From: Pseudomonadota bacterium
GTDB lineage: Bacteria > Pseudomonadota > Gammaproteobacteria > Burkholderiales > Burkholderiaceae_D
Direction of reading: 5' to 3'
Length of the DNA stretch: 42,155 nucleotides
NCBI GenBank assembly: GCA_023449275.1
Contig: JAEXJM010000036.1
Location: 1 to 42,155, forward strand
Part shown: piece after piece, positions 35,824-42,155 of the stretch
Layout of the letters: every line of letters starts with the position of its first letter
Numbering within the stretch: position 1 is the first letter of the stretch
Made by a program: the position numbers and the translations under genes
The notes under the pieces: model-generated
Seen by the model: the letters and a program-made list of their open reading frames with translations, nothing else
Databases searched by the model: none
Told to the model about the DNA's origin: nothing

Positions 35824-35934
35824 ATGAACGCAACTGCTTGCAATGTAAAAATGTTTAACTTCGCTTATTTTTACTTTTTTTACTTTAGCTATTCCAGCCC
35901 AACGGCGGTGGAGAAGCGGCAAGCGCTCGTATAA
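35824..35934 (+). CDS. Phe/Tyr-rich leader peptide of the DAHP synthase attenuator
   Basis: A 36-codon ORF, too short for normal gene finding. Residues 11-23 are 6 Phe and 4 Tyr out of 13 (core FAYFYFFYFSY). The peptide ends at TAA (35932-35934), 20 bases before an intrinsic terminator hairpin and 71 bases before the DAHP synthase ATG. This is the layout of pheA- or trp-type leaders: ribosome stalling at Phe/Tyr codons would free GGCGGT (35904-35909) to pair with ACCGCC (35958-35963) in the terminator arm. A second in-frame ATG at 35851 is an alternative start. Neither start has a clear Shine-Dalgarno sequence; the first lies almost at the predicted RNA 5' end. Confidence 0.75.
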   Translation: MNATACNVKMFNFAYFYFFYFSYSSPTAVEKRQALV

Positions 35935-35954
35935 AGAGAACAAACCCATTCTTG

Positions 35955-35982
35955 AAAACCGCCAGGATCTGGCGGTTTTTTT
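35955..35982 (+). terminator. Attenuator terminator before the DAHP synthase gene
   Basis: AAAACCGCCAG (35955-35965) pairs perfectly with CTGGCGGTTTT (35969-35979) over 11 bp with a 3-nt loop, and the T run extends to 35982. It sits between the leader peptide stop and the structural gene, so it must be conditional. Confidence 0.88.
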
Positions 35983-36005
35983 GTTTTATCGAAACTGGAA
36001 AGATC

Positions 36006-37067
36006 ATGGACACTACTGATGATTTGAGAATTCTTGCTATGAAAGAACTGACACCACCCGCTCACCTAATCCGTGAATTTCCCTGTGAGGAAAAGTCGGC
36101 TGAAACCGTTTCGGGTTGCAGAAAGGCGATTCATCGCGTTTTGCACAATCAGGACGATCGGCTTGTCGTTATTATGGGGCCCTGTTCCATTCACGATCCG
36201 AAGGCGGCGATGGAATACGCTCACCGGCTCGTGGAAGAAAAAGAACGTTATGGCGATGAACTGGTGGTGGTCATGCGTGTCTATTTCGAAAAACCCCGTA
36301 CGACAATCGGATGGAAAGGCCTGATCAACGATCCTTTCATGGATCACAGCTATCGTATCAACGAAGGTCTGCATATTGCCCGCGAGCTGTTGAGAGACAT
36401 CAACGAACTGGGTTTGCCCGCTGCAACGGAATACCTCGACATGATCAGTCCGCAATACGTGGCAGACATGATCAGCTGGGGGGCGATCGGTGCAAGAACG
36501 ACTGAGTCGCAGGTTCATCGTGAACTGTCGTCAGGCCTGTCCTGCCCGGTCGGTTTCAAGAATGGTACCGACGGCAATATCAAGATTGCTATCGATGCGA
36601 TCAAGGCGGCTTCGCATCCGCATCATTTCCTGTCTGTGACGAAAGGTGGACATACCGCTATTTTCGAAACACAGGGCAATCAGGACTGTCATATCATTCT
36701 CCGTGGCGGTTACAAACCCAATTACGATGCCGCCAGTGTGGATGCTGCTGCCAAGGCTGTGGAAGCAGCAGGTCTCTCACCCAGAATCATGATTGACGCT
36801 TCTCATGGAAACAGTTCCAAGAAAGCGGAAAATCAGGTGCCGGTTTCTCTGGAAGTCGGGGAAAACATCGCTAAAGGGGATGACCGGATTATCGGCCTGA
36901 TGATCGAGTCGAACCTTGTGGCCGGCCGTCAGGATCATGAAGTCGGTAAAAAACTGGTGTACGGCCAGTCTGTAACGGATGCCTGTATTGGTTGGGAAGA
37001 CAGCAGCAGGCTGCTGGCTCAATTGGCAGATACTGTCAAACGTCGTCGGGATGTATTGAGAAAATGA
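36006..37067 (+). CDS. aroG: 3-Deoxy-7-phosphoheptulonate (DAHP) synthase, type I AroG/F/H class
   Basis: A 353-residue enzyme condensing phosphoenolpyruvate and erythrose 4-phosphate, the entry to aromatic amino acid synthesis. Segments VIMGPCSIHDP, MRVYFEKPRTTIGWKGLINDP, GARTTESQVHREL, GLSCPVGFKNGTDG and MIDASHGNSSKK match E. coli AroG/F/H closely. The ATG at 36006 follows GGAAAG; an upstream TTG frame overlaps the terminator. The enzymes of this class are feedback-inhibited by Phe, Tyr or Trp; the leader peptide suggests Phe and Tyr control here. The symbol marks the class, not a proven isozyme. Confidence 0.93.
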   Translation: MDTTDDLRILAMKELTPPAHLIREFPCEEKSAETVSGCRKAIHRVLHNQDDRLVVIMGPCSIHDPKAAMEYAHRLVEEKERYGDELVVVMRVYFEKPRTTIGWKGLINDPFMDHSYRINEGLHIARELLRDINELGLPAATEYLDMISPQYVADMISWGAIGARTTESQVHRELSSGLSCPVGFKNGTDGNIKIAIDAIKAASHPHHFLSVTKGGHTAIFETQGNQDCHIILRGGYKPNYDAASVDAAAKAVEAAGLSPRIMIDASHGNSSKKAENQVPVSLEVGENIAKGDDRIIGLMIESNLVAGRQDHEVGKKLVYGQSVTDACIGWEDSSRLLAQLADTVKRRRDVLRK

Positions 37068-37081
37068 AGAAGAAAACCGAA

Positions 37082-37111
37082 GCCGCCTGAATGAAACAGG
37101 CGGCTTTTTTT
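37082..37111 (+). terminator. Intrinsic terminator after the DAHP synthase gene
   Basis: GCCGCCTG (37082-37089) pairs with CAGGCGGC (37097-37104) around a 7-nt loop, followed by seven T (37105-37111). It overlaps the end of the convergent yajQ gene. Confidence 0.9.
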
Positions 37112-37595
37112 AATCGCGGAAATTGTTGAACTCCAGTGGGAGATCCTGTACTTCCTTGCGAAGCATTGCCATTGTGGATTGCAAGTCATCCCGTTTGGCG
37201 CCCGCTACGCGAACGGCATCGCCCTGGATGCTGGCCTGAACTTTCAGTTTGCTATCCTTGACCAGCTTGACGATTTTCTTGGCACTGTCGGTCTGAATGC
37301 CGTTTTTGATCGTGACGACCTGTTTGACTTTGTCGCCACTGATTTTCTGGATCTTGCCTTCATCCATGAAACGGATATCGACTTTTCTTTTGGTCATTTT
37401 GTTATTCAGAACGTCCTTGACCTGACCCAACTGGAACTCGGAGTCTGCAAAAACAGTCAATTCATGTTCTTTTTGTTCAATGCGTGCATCGCTGCCCCTG
37501 AAATCGAAACGGGTGCCGATTTCCTTGTTGGCCTGATCGACGGCGTTGCGGACTTCAACCATATTGGCTTCGGAAACTACATCAAAAGATGGCAT
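37110..37595 (-). CDS. YajQ family nucleotide-binding protein (DUF520)
   Basis: A 161-residue protein. It starts MPSFDVVSEANMVEVRNAVDQ, the standard YajQ N-terminus, at the ATG at 37595 with AAAGG upstream; the frame extends to 37634. EIGTRFDFRGSDA, RKVDIRFM and the end EVQDLPLEFNNFRD are conserved. YajQ proteins have two ferredoxin-like domains; some bind cyclic di-GMP and others nucleic acids or phage regulators. Which applies here is unknown. The gene is convergent with the DAHP synthase gene. Confidence 0.93.
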   Translation of the reverse strand: MPSFDVVSEANMVEVRNAVDQANKEIGTRFDFRGSDARIEQKEHELTVFADSEFQLGQVKDVLNNKMTKRKVDIRFMDEGKIQKISGDKVKQVVTIKNGIQTDSAKKIVKLVKDSKLKVQASIQGDAVRVAGAKRDDLQSTMAMLRKEVQDLPLEFNNFRD

Positions 37596-37718
37596 AGCAA
37601 ACCTTTCGTTTATTTTCTCGACAGAAGACGTCAATAGTCATTAAGATGATAACTGTCTATTGTAGCGGACAAAATAATGAACGGCTACCTTGAGGGCCCT
37701 GACCGGTTTATAAAATTC

Positions 37719-38747
37719 ATGAAATCCACGCTTGTCCTGAAACACGATTTTTCACTTCTTCCTTTCAATACTTTCGGCATCGATGTGACGGCTGCCGCAT
37801 TTCTGGAAGTCCATTCAGCCGACGTACTTTTGCAGGTGTATCGGAACGAAAAGCTGATGTCCTTGCCAAGGCTTGTCATCGGTGGCGGCAGCAATCTTCT
37901 CCTGACGGATCACTTCAGGGGGCTGGTTTTGCATATGGCCATGAAAGGTATGCAGGTGGAGGGAGAAGACAGTGATTTCGTTTATGTAAGTGCGGCAGCC
38001 GGTGAAAAATGGCATGATCTGGTCTGCTGGACACTTCAGAATGGATTTGGCGGGCTGGAAAATCTTTCATGGATTCCGGGTACGGTCGGGGCTGCGCCCG
38101 TACAGAATATAGGCGCGTATGGTTCCGAATTGAAGGATTGTTTCTTCTCGCTGAAGGCATTCGATTTCCGGGATGGAAAGATTGTCGGGTTGTCGAGGGC
38201 GGATTGCCGCTTTACCTACCGGAACAGCATTTTCAAAAATGGCGAGAAAGACCGGTATGTCATTCTTGAAGTCTGTTTTGCCTTGCCGAAAGCCTGGAAA
38301 CCCAATGTGTCTTATGCGGAAGTGGAAAAAGAGCTGCTTCGCCGGAATATAGCCAACCCGCGAGCCGACGATATCAGCCAGGTCATTATCGATATCCGGC
38401 AACGCAAGCTGCCTGACCCGTCTGTAACCGGCAATGCGGGAAGCTTTTTCAACAATCCGACGGTCAGCCGCGAAAAATGGCTGGAACTGAAAAGAAACTA
38501 TCCCGATATGCCGGCTTACGCACAGGCTGACGGCAATTACCGGCTGGCTGCGGGGTGGCTGATCGACCAGTGCGGCTGGAAAGGCAAGCAGTTCGGCAAT
38601 GCCGGAGTTTGTGAAACGCAGGCACTTGTCCTGATCAATCGTGGCGGTGCATCCGGCAGAGAGATCGTCGAGCTGTCGGAGGCCATCAAAAAGGATGTTT
38701 TCGACCGGTTTGCCATCCGGCTTGTTCCCGAACCGGTCTTTGTCTGA
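37719..38747 (+). CDS. murB: UDP-N-acetylenolpyruvoylglucosamine reductase
   Basis: A 342-residue FAD enzyme reducing UDP-GlcNAc-enolpyruvate to UDP-MurNAc in peptidoglycan synthesis. The family segments are FNTFGIDV, VIGGGSNLLLTD, ENLSWIPGTVGAAPVQNIGAYG, CRFTYRNSIFK, LPDPSVTGNAGSFFNNP and RLAAGWLIDQCGWKG. The start at 37719 gives the normal N-terminus; an ATG at 37677 would add 14 residues. Neither has a strong ribosome site. The gene is divergent from yajQ, and its stop abuts the stop of mtnA on the other strand. Confidence 0.94.
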   Translation: MKSTLVLKHDFSLLPFNTFGIDVTAAAFLEVHSADVLLQVYRNEKLMSLPRLVIGGGSNLLLTDHFRGLVLHMAMKGMQVEGEDSDFVYVSAAAGEKWHDLVCWTLQNGFGGLENLSWIPGTVGAAPVQNIGAYGSELKDCFFSLKAFDFRDGKIVGLSRADCRFTYRNSIFKNGEKDRYVILEVCFALPKAWKPNVSYAEVEKELLRRNIANPRADDISQVIIDIRQRKLPDPSVTGNAGSFFNNPTVSREKWLELKRNYPDMPAYAQADGNYRLAAGWLIDQCGWKGKQFGNAGVCETQALVLINRGGASGREIVELSEAIKKDVFDRFAIRLVPEPVFV

Positions 38748-39809
38748 TTACCGGTTTTCGGTGACGAATTCCGCCAGTCCACCGGATATCAGGATTTCGT
38801 TGGTCATGATCCCTTTTTCGGTGATCAGAGCGGTAACGAGTTCGGCGGGCGTCACATCGAAGGCAGGGTTGCGAATGGATACGCCTTCAGGAGCCCACTG
38901 GCAATCACGAAAACCTTTCACTTCATCGATGTCGCGTTCTTCGATAGGGATTTCGTCGCCTGTCGCCAGAGTCAAATCGATCGTGGAAAGCGGGCAGGCA
39001 ACATAAAAAGGAATGTTGTGTCGTTTCGCCAGTACGGCGACCATATAGGTACCGATCTTATTGGCGACGTCACCGTTGGCGGCGACCCGGTCAGTACCGA
39101 CGACAACCGCGTCGATTTCCCCGCGGCTCATCAGATGTCCCGACATATTGTCGGTGATCAGGGTGACCGGAATGTTTTCCTGAACCATTTCCCATGCAGT
39201 CAATCTGGCACCTTGCAAAAACGGTCTCGTTTCATCGGCGAAGACGGAAATTCTTTTCCCCGCTTCGACAGCTGAACGAAAGACGCCGAGCGCGGTTCCA
39301 TGTCCGGCCGTCGCCAGCGCACCGGCATTGCAATGGGTCAGTACACGAGCACCGTCGGGTATCAGGCTGGCACCGTATTCTCCCATGGCACGATTGATCC
39401 GGATATCATCGTCCAATATCCGGTGAGCGGCCTGCAGGAAAATATCGGCCAGCGAATTCAGGTCCTGATCCGAATGGGCCTTCCAGAGCATACGCATTCT
39501 ATCCAGTGCCCAGAACAGGTTGACGGCTGTGGGGCGGCTGGCGGCGAGTGCCGCAAATCCGGCTTCCATATGACGGGTGAATACGGGCAGTCTTTCCTCT
39601 TTCTGGCGATTGGCTTCAAGTGCGACACCATAGGCGGCAGCCACACCGATTGCCGGTGCGCCACGGACGACCATATCGCGTATGGCGTCGGCAACACTCT
39701 GGGCCGAATGGCAGGAAACATATTCGATTCGATGCGGAAGGATGCGCTGGTCGATCATTTCGATGGCGCTGCCATTCCAGCGAAGTGTTTCTACCCGATT
39801 GCCCATCAT
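38748..39809 (-). CDS. mtnA: S-methyl-5-thioribose-1-phosphate isomerase
   Basis: A 353-residue enzyme converting methylthioribose 1-phosphate to methylthioribulose 1-phosphate. The family segments are MVVRGAPAIGVAAAYGVAL, THCNAGALATAGHGTALG (catalytic Cys) and VVGTDRVAANGDVANKIGTY (catalytic Asp). The ATG at 39809 lies one base after the apt stop, with GGAG about seven bases upstream inside apt; upstream frame to 39839 overlaps apt. It is the last gene of the mtnP-aldolase-apt-mtnA operon. eIF2B-like paralogues are the alternative, but the motifs fit MtnA. Confidence 0.94.
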   Translation of the reverse strand: MMGNRVETLRWNGSAIEMIDQRILPHRIEYVSCHSAQSVADAIRDMVVRGAPAIGVAAAYGVALEANRQKEERLPVFTRHMEAGFAALAASRPTAVNLFWALDRMRMLWKAHSDQDLNSLADIFLQAAHRILDDDIRINRAMGEYGASLIPDGARVLTHCNAGALATAGHGTALGVFRSAVEAGKRISVFADETRPFLQGARLTAWEMVQENIPVTLITDNMSGHLMSRGEIDAVVVGTDRVAANGDVANKIGTYMVAVLAKRHNIPFYVACPLSTIDLTLATGDEIPIEERDIDEVKGFRDCQWAPEGVSIRNPAFDVTPAELVTALITEKGIMTNEILISGGLAEFVTENR

Positions 39810-39810
39810 T

Positions 39811-40341
39811 TCATTCTCCATCAAATTCACACAGAGCAAAGGTCGGGCATCCGAGATTTTTCAGGCGTTCATCTCCTTTCAGTTCCGGCAGGTTGACCAG
39901 AAAAGCGCATTCGATCACGTCTCCTCCACATTTCCGGACGAGTTTGACAGCCGCCTCGGCTGTACCTCCGGTAGCCAGCAAGTCGTCGATCAGCAGAACT
40001 TTTTCACCCGGATTGATGGCGTCGGTATGGACTTCAATGGTGCTGGAACCGTATTCAAGCTCATAATCTTCCGCGATAGTGGTACAGGGCAATTTTCCCT
40101 TTTTGCGGATCAGTACCAGACTGGCATTCAGGAGGTAGGCCAATGGCGCACCCAGCAGGAAACCGCGGGATTCGATCACGGCGATCCGGTCGATTCTCTG
40201 TCCCCTGTAGTGCTCGACCAACTGGTCGATTGCCGATTTGAGCCCAACCGGGTTGTGCAACAGGGTGGTGATGTCCCGGAACTTGATGCCCTTGTGAGGG
40301 TAGTCGGGTATGGTACGAATGAAAGAGGTTAAAGACGTCAT
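39811..40341 (-). CDS. apt: Adenine phosphoribosyltransferase
   Basis: A 176-residue enzyme that makes AMP from adenine and PRPP. The PRPP-binding motif is VLLIDDLLATGGT. Start segment IRTIPDYPHKGIKFRDITTLL and IESRGFLLGAPLAYLL are diagnostic of Apt. AAGGA lies eight bases before the ATG. Placed between the aldolase and mtnA genes, it would recapture the adenine released by MtnP. The stop codon sits one base before the mtnA start, implying coupled translation. Confidence 0.95.
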   Translation of the reverse strand: MTSLTSFIRTIPDYPHKGIKFRDITTLLHNPVGLKSAIDQLVEHYRGQRIDRIAVIESRGFLLGAPLAYLLNASLVLIRKKGKLPCTTIAEDYELEYGSSTIEVHTDAINPGEKVLLIDDLLATGGTAEAAVKLVRKCGGDVIECAFLVNLPELKGDERLKNLGCPTFALCEFDGE

Positions 40342-40362
40342 TTTCGTTCCTTGCCAGATGCG

Positions 40363-41043
40363 TTATTTTCTAAAATAATCCCTGAATTTTTCATGTACGG
40401 CATCCATCTGCTTTTCAGACAACAGTTTCAGGCGGCCGGTCTGAAGGATGCGCCAGTATTGTTCACTCAGGGATTCCACTTCGACCGCTATCGCCATGGC
40501 ATGGTCGAGGTTATAACCCAGAGCCAGCATGCCGTGGTGTGCCAGCAGGCAGGCATAACGGTTTTCCAGCGTTTCCAGTGCCTTGTCCGAAAGTTCCTGT
40601 GTTCCGAAAAGGGCATATGGCGCGCATGGGATGGTGTTGCCGCCTGTGACGGCAATCATGTAATTGAAGGGCGGGACTTCGAGTTGCATACAGGCCAGAG
40701 TGGTCGCGAAAGGAGAGTGAGCATGCACTATTGCATGGATGTCAGGCCGGGCGACATAAATGTCCCGATGCATCCGCCATTCGCTGCTCGGCTTTCCCTC
40801 TCCTGCATTTTCCCCTGTCATGTTGAGAAGGCAGATGGAGTCGTCCGTCATCTTGTCGGGATCGATGCCGCTTGGCGTGATGAGAAAACCGGCCTGATTG
40901 TTGAAACGGGTTTCGCTTCGCATGCTGATATTGCCGCTCGAACCCCGGTTCATTCCGGAGATAACCAGACGCCTGCCGGCATTGATTATCTGCTGTGCCA
41001 GTTCCCTGTCGTGTCCGGAAAGTGGTGTAGACATGCCTGTCAT
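40363..41043 (-). CDS. Class II aldolase, FucA/Ald2 type (methylthioribulose-1-phosphate or 5-deoxyribulose-1-phosphate aldolase)
   Basis: A 226-residue zinc aldolase of the FucA/AraD family. Active-site features are SSGNIS (phosphate loop), TPSGID, SSEWRMH with Glu88, the zinc pair HAH (His107, His109) and HHG at about 169-171. YMIAVTGGNTIPCAPYALFGTQELS resembles fuculose-phosphate aldolase. In the known DHAP shunt, such an enzyme splits methylthioribulose 1-phosphate into DHAP and 2-(methylthio)acetaldehyde. The mtnP and mtnA neighbours point to that role; no fucose genes are nearby. It is not an MtnB dehydratase-like pattern by context, since no MtnC or MtnD is present. Start: ATG 41043, three bases after the mtnP stop; ATG 41034 is possible. 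Confidence 0.85.
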   Translation of the reverse strand: MTGMSTPLSGHDRELAQQIINAGRRLVISGMNRGSSGNISMRSETRFNNQAGFLITPSGIDPDKMTDDSICLLNMTGENAGEGKPSSEWRMHRDIYVARPDIHAIVHAHSPFATTLACMQLEVPPFNYMIAVTGGNTIPCAPYALFGTQELSDKALETLENRYACLLAHHGMLALGYNLDHAMAIAVEVESLSEQYWRILQTGRLKLLSEKQMDAVHEKFRDYFRK

Positions 41044-41046
41044 GAT

Positions 41047-41913
41047 TCAACTGTTTTTGAAGATGCGTCTGGCGATGGCGTCCAGCCTCAAAACCATTTC
41101 AGGGTCCCTGTCATCTGGCGGTGTGATAATGGCATTGTCGAGCGCAAAACGGCATGCGCATGTCGCGGCAGCCGAATCGGCATGAAATCCGGGAATGATT
41201 TCCTTGACAAGTGCCCTGGCTTTGGCGGTATTTGCGCCCAGAGTTTCGATGATCTGTTGGGTGGTGACGTTATCATGGTCAGGATGCCAGCAATCGTAAT
41301 CTGTCACCATGGCGACACTGGTGTAACACATTTCGGCCTCACGGGCCAGTTTCGCTTCCGGAATGTTGGTCATACCGATCACGTCACAGTTCAGGCTTCG
41401 GTACATTCCGGATTCGGCAAGTGTGGAAAACTGGGGGCCTTCCATGGCGAGGTAAGTTCCGCCCAGAACGGCGTCGATCCCCAGTTTTTGAGCGGCCCGG
41501 TAAATATGTCCGGACAGGCGGCTGCATGTCGGGTGAGCCATGGAAACATGGGCGACACATCCTTTTCCGAAAAAGGATCTTTCCCGCAAAATGGTGCGGT
41601 CAATGTATTGGTCGACGATGACGAAAGTGCCCGGTTTCAGGTGTTCCTTCAATGAACCCACGGCGCTGACGGACAGGATATCGGTGACACCGACACGCTT
41701 CAAGACATCGATATTGGCCCGGTAATTGATGTCGGAAGGGGACAGCTTGTGGCCTCTTCCATGCCGTGGCAGAAAAACGATCGGCTGACCATCCATCTGG
41801 CCGAACAGCAATTCATCCGATGGCGCCCCGAAAGGAGACGCTATCGCTTCCCAGTGTGTATCGGTCAGACCGTCCAGCTGGTACAGTCCGCTTCCGCCAA
41901 TGATGCCAATCAT
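41047..41913 (-). CDS. mtnP: S-methyl-5'-thioadenosine phosphorylase
   Basis: A 288-residue purine phosphorylase of the MTAP type that splits methylthioadenosine with phosphate into adenine and methylthioribose 1-phosphate. Conserved segments include GIIGGSGLY, LPRHGRGHKLSPSDINYRAN, DQYIDRT, AMEGPQFSTLAES, GMTNIPEAKLAREAEMCY and the VTDYDCWH motif that favours 6-aminopurines. GGGGA lies eight bases before the ATG. It is the first gene of the leftward operon and has its own promoter. Confidence 0.94.
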   Translation of the reverse strand: MIGIIGGSGLYQLDGLTDTHWEAIASPFGAPSDELLFGQMDGQPIVFLPRHGRGHKLSPSDINYRANIDVLKRVGVTDILSVSAVGSLKEHLKPGTFVIVDQYIDRTILRERSFFGKGCVAHVSMAHPTCSRLSGHIYRAAQKLGIDAVLGGTYLAMEGPQFSTLAESGMYRSLNCDVIGMTNIPEAKLAREAEMCYTSVAMVTDYDCWHPDHDNVTTQQIIETLGANTAKARALVKEIIPGFHADSAAATCACRFALDNAIITPPDDRDPEMVLRLDAIARRIFKNS

Positions 41914-41948
41914 GTTCGATTCCCCGTCGTTTGCCTGTTGGAAACGAC

Positions 41949-41977
41949 ATTATTGAATGCAGACAATGATTATGCAA
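41949..41977 (-). promoter_or_regulatory. Predicted promoter of the mtnP-aldolase-apt-mtnA operon
   Basis: On the minus strand TTGCAT (41977-41972) and AATAAT (41954-41949) are 17 bp apart, giving a start near 41942 and a leader of about 28 nt before the mtnP ATG. Confidence 0.5.
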
Positions 41978-41998
41978 CCGTCTCGGGAAGGATGAAAT

Positions 41999-42025
41999 AA
42001 AAAAACAGCCTTGCTGGCCTGTTTT
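41999..42025 (-). terminator. Leftward intrinsic terminator upstream of mtnP
   Basis: AAAACAG (42002-42008) pairs with CTGTTTT (42019-42025), extended by a CC/GG pair after one bulged base. On the minus strand the stem runs into seven T (complement of 41999-42005). It would end a leftward transcript from beyond the window and so insulate the mtn operon. I recognise no gene in 42031-42155. Confidence 0.65.
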
Positions 42026-42155
42026 AAAGGATCCGAATGGTTCCAGGAGGTTTTGCATCCAACTTTTTGGGTCACTTCAAATTTCCGAGCTGTTTTTTTA
42101 ACAATACAAGACAGACACATCCATGTTCCGGAAGAATGTTGCATAAAAGCAACGG

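Noticed and set aside
41950..42144. 64-codon minus-strand ORF at the right edge
   Set aside because: It runs through the terminator hairpin and the mtnP promoter region and shows no known domain; probably non-coding.

Overview
This is a chromosomal housekeeping window of a Gram-negative betaproteobacterium. By eye the G+C content is close to half. Gene orders match the Burkholderiales: folM-like/folB/ttcA opposite midA; comM-ubiK; gshA-gshB-EIIA-ptsH-ptsI; metX-metW-ampG; moeB-ctpA-envC-gpmA opposite rhodanese-grxC-secB-gpsA; glnE opposite yhdP-nitrilase-tldD. The moderate G+C, the anaerobe-type methylthioadenosine (MTA) route and the gene set fit Oxalobacteraceae, possibly Oxalobacter; this genus call is inference. 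I see no rRNA, tRNA, CRISPR array, prophage or insertion sequence.

Layout: 1-130 holds the last codons of tamB. 166-8141 holds envelope, folate, tRNA-modification and competence genes (DUF3108, rfaE2/hldC, ttcA, folB, SDR, midA, a lipoprotein, DUF1840, comM, ubiK). 8380-13321 holds glutathione synthesis followed by a permease-less PTS (EIIA-Man, HPr, EI). 13371-16600 is the methionine block metX-metW with ampG. 16748-17950 is an isolated, atypical trpB. 17951-20326 holds xth, pyrE and moeB. 20350-23962 is ctpA-envC-gpmA. 24058-26291 is rhodanese-grxC-secB-gpsA. 26319-29078 is glnE. 29200-35767 is yhdP-nitrilase-tldD. 35785-37067 is a DAHP synthase gene with an attenuator leader. Then come yajQ and murB, and last a four-gene leftward operon mtnP-aldolase-apt-mtnA.

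Three items stand out. (1) Upstream of metX, a consensus-like promoter is followed directly by a SAM-II-type pseudoknot aptamer and then an intrinsic terminator, which suggests SAM-responsive termination of metXW. (2) Upstream of the DAHP synthase gene, a short ORF missing from ordinary gene calls encodes a peptide with 6 Phe and 4 Tyr among residues 11-23. It ends just before an 11-bp terminator hairpin, the layout of a Phe/Tyr ribosome-mediated attenuator. (3) mtnP, a FucA-type class II aldolase, apt and mtnA form one tight operon with its own promoter. Together they would turn MTA (and perhaps 5'-deoxyadenosine) into AMP, DHAP and an aldehyde without oxygen, a version of the DHAP shunt with adenine salvage built in. 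Items 1 and 3 both concern the SAM/methionine economy: supply is set by SAM sensing and by-products are cleared by the mtn operon.
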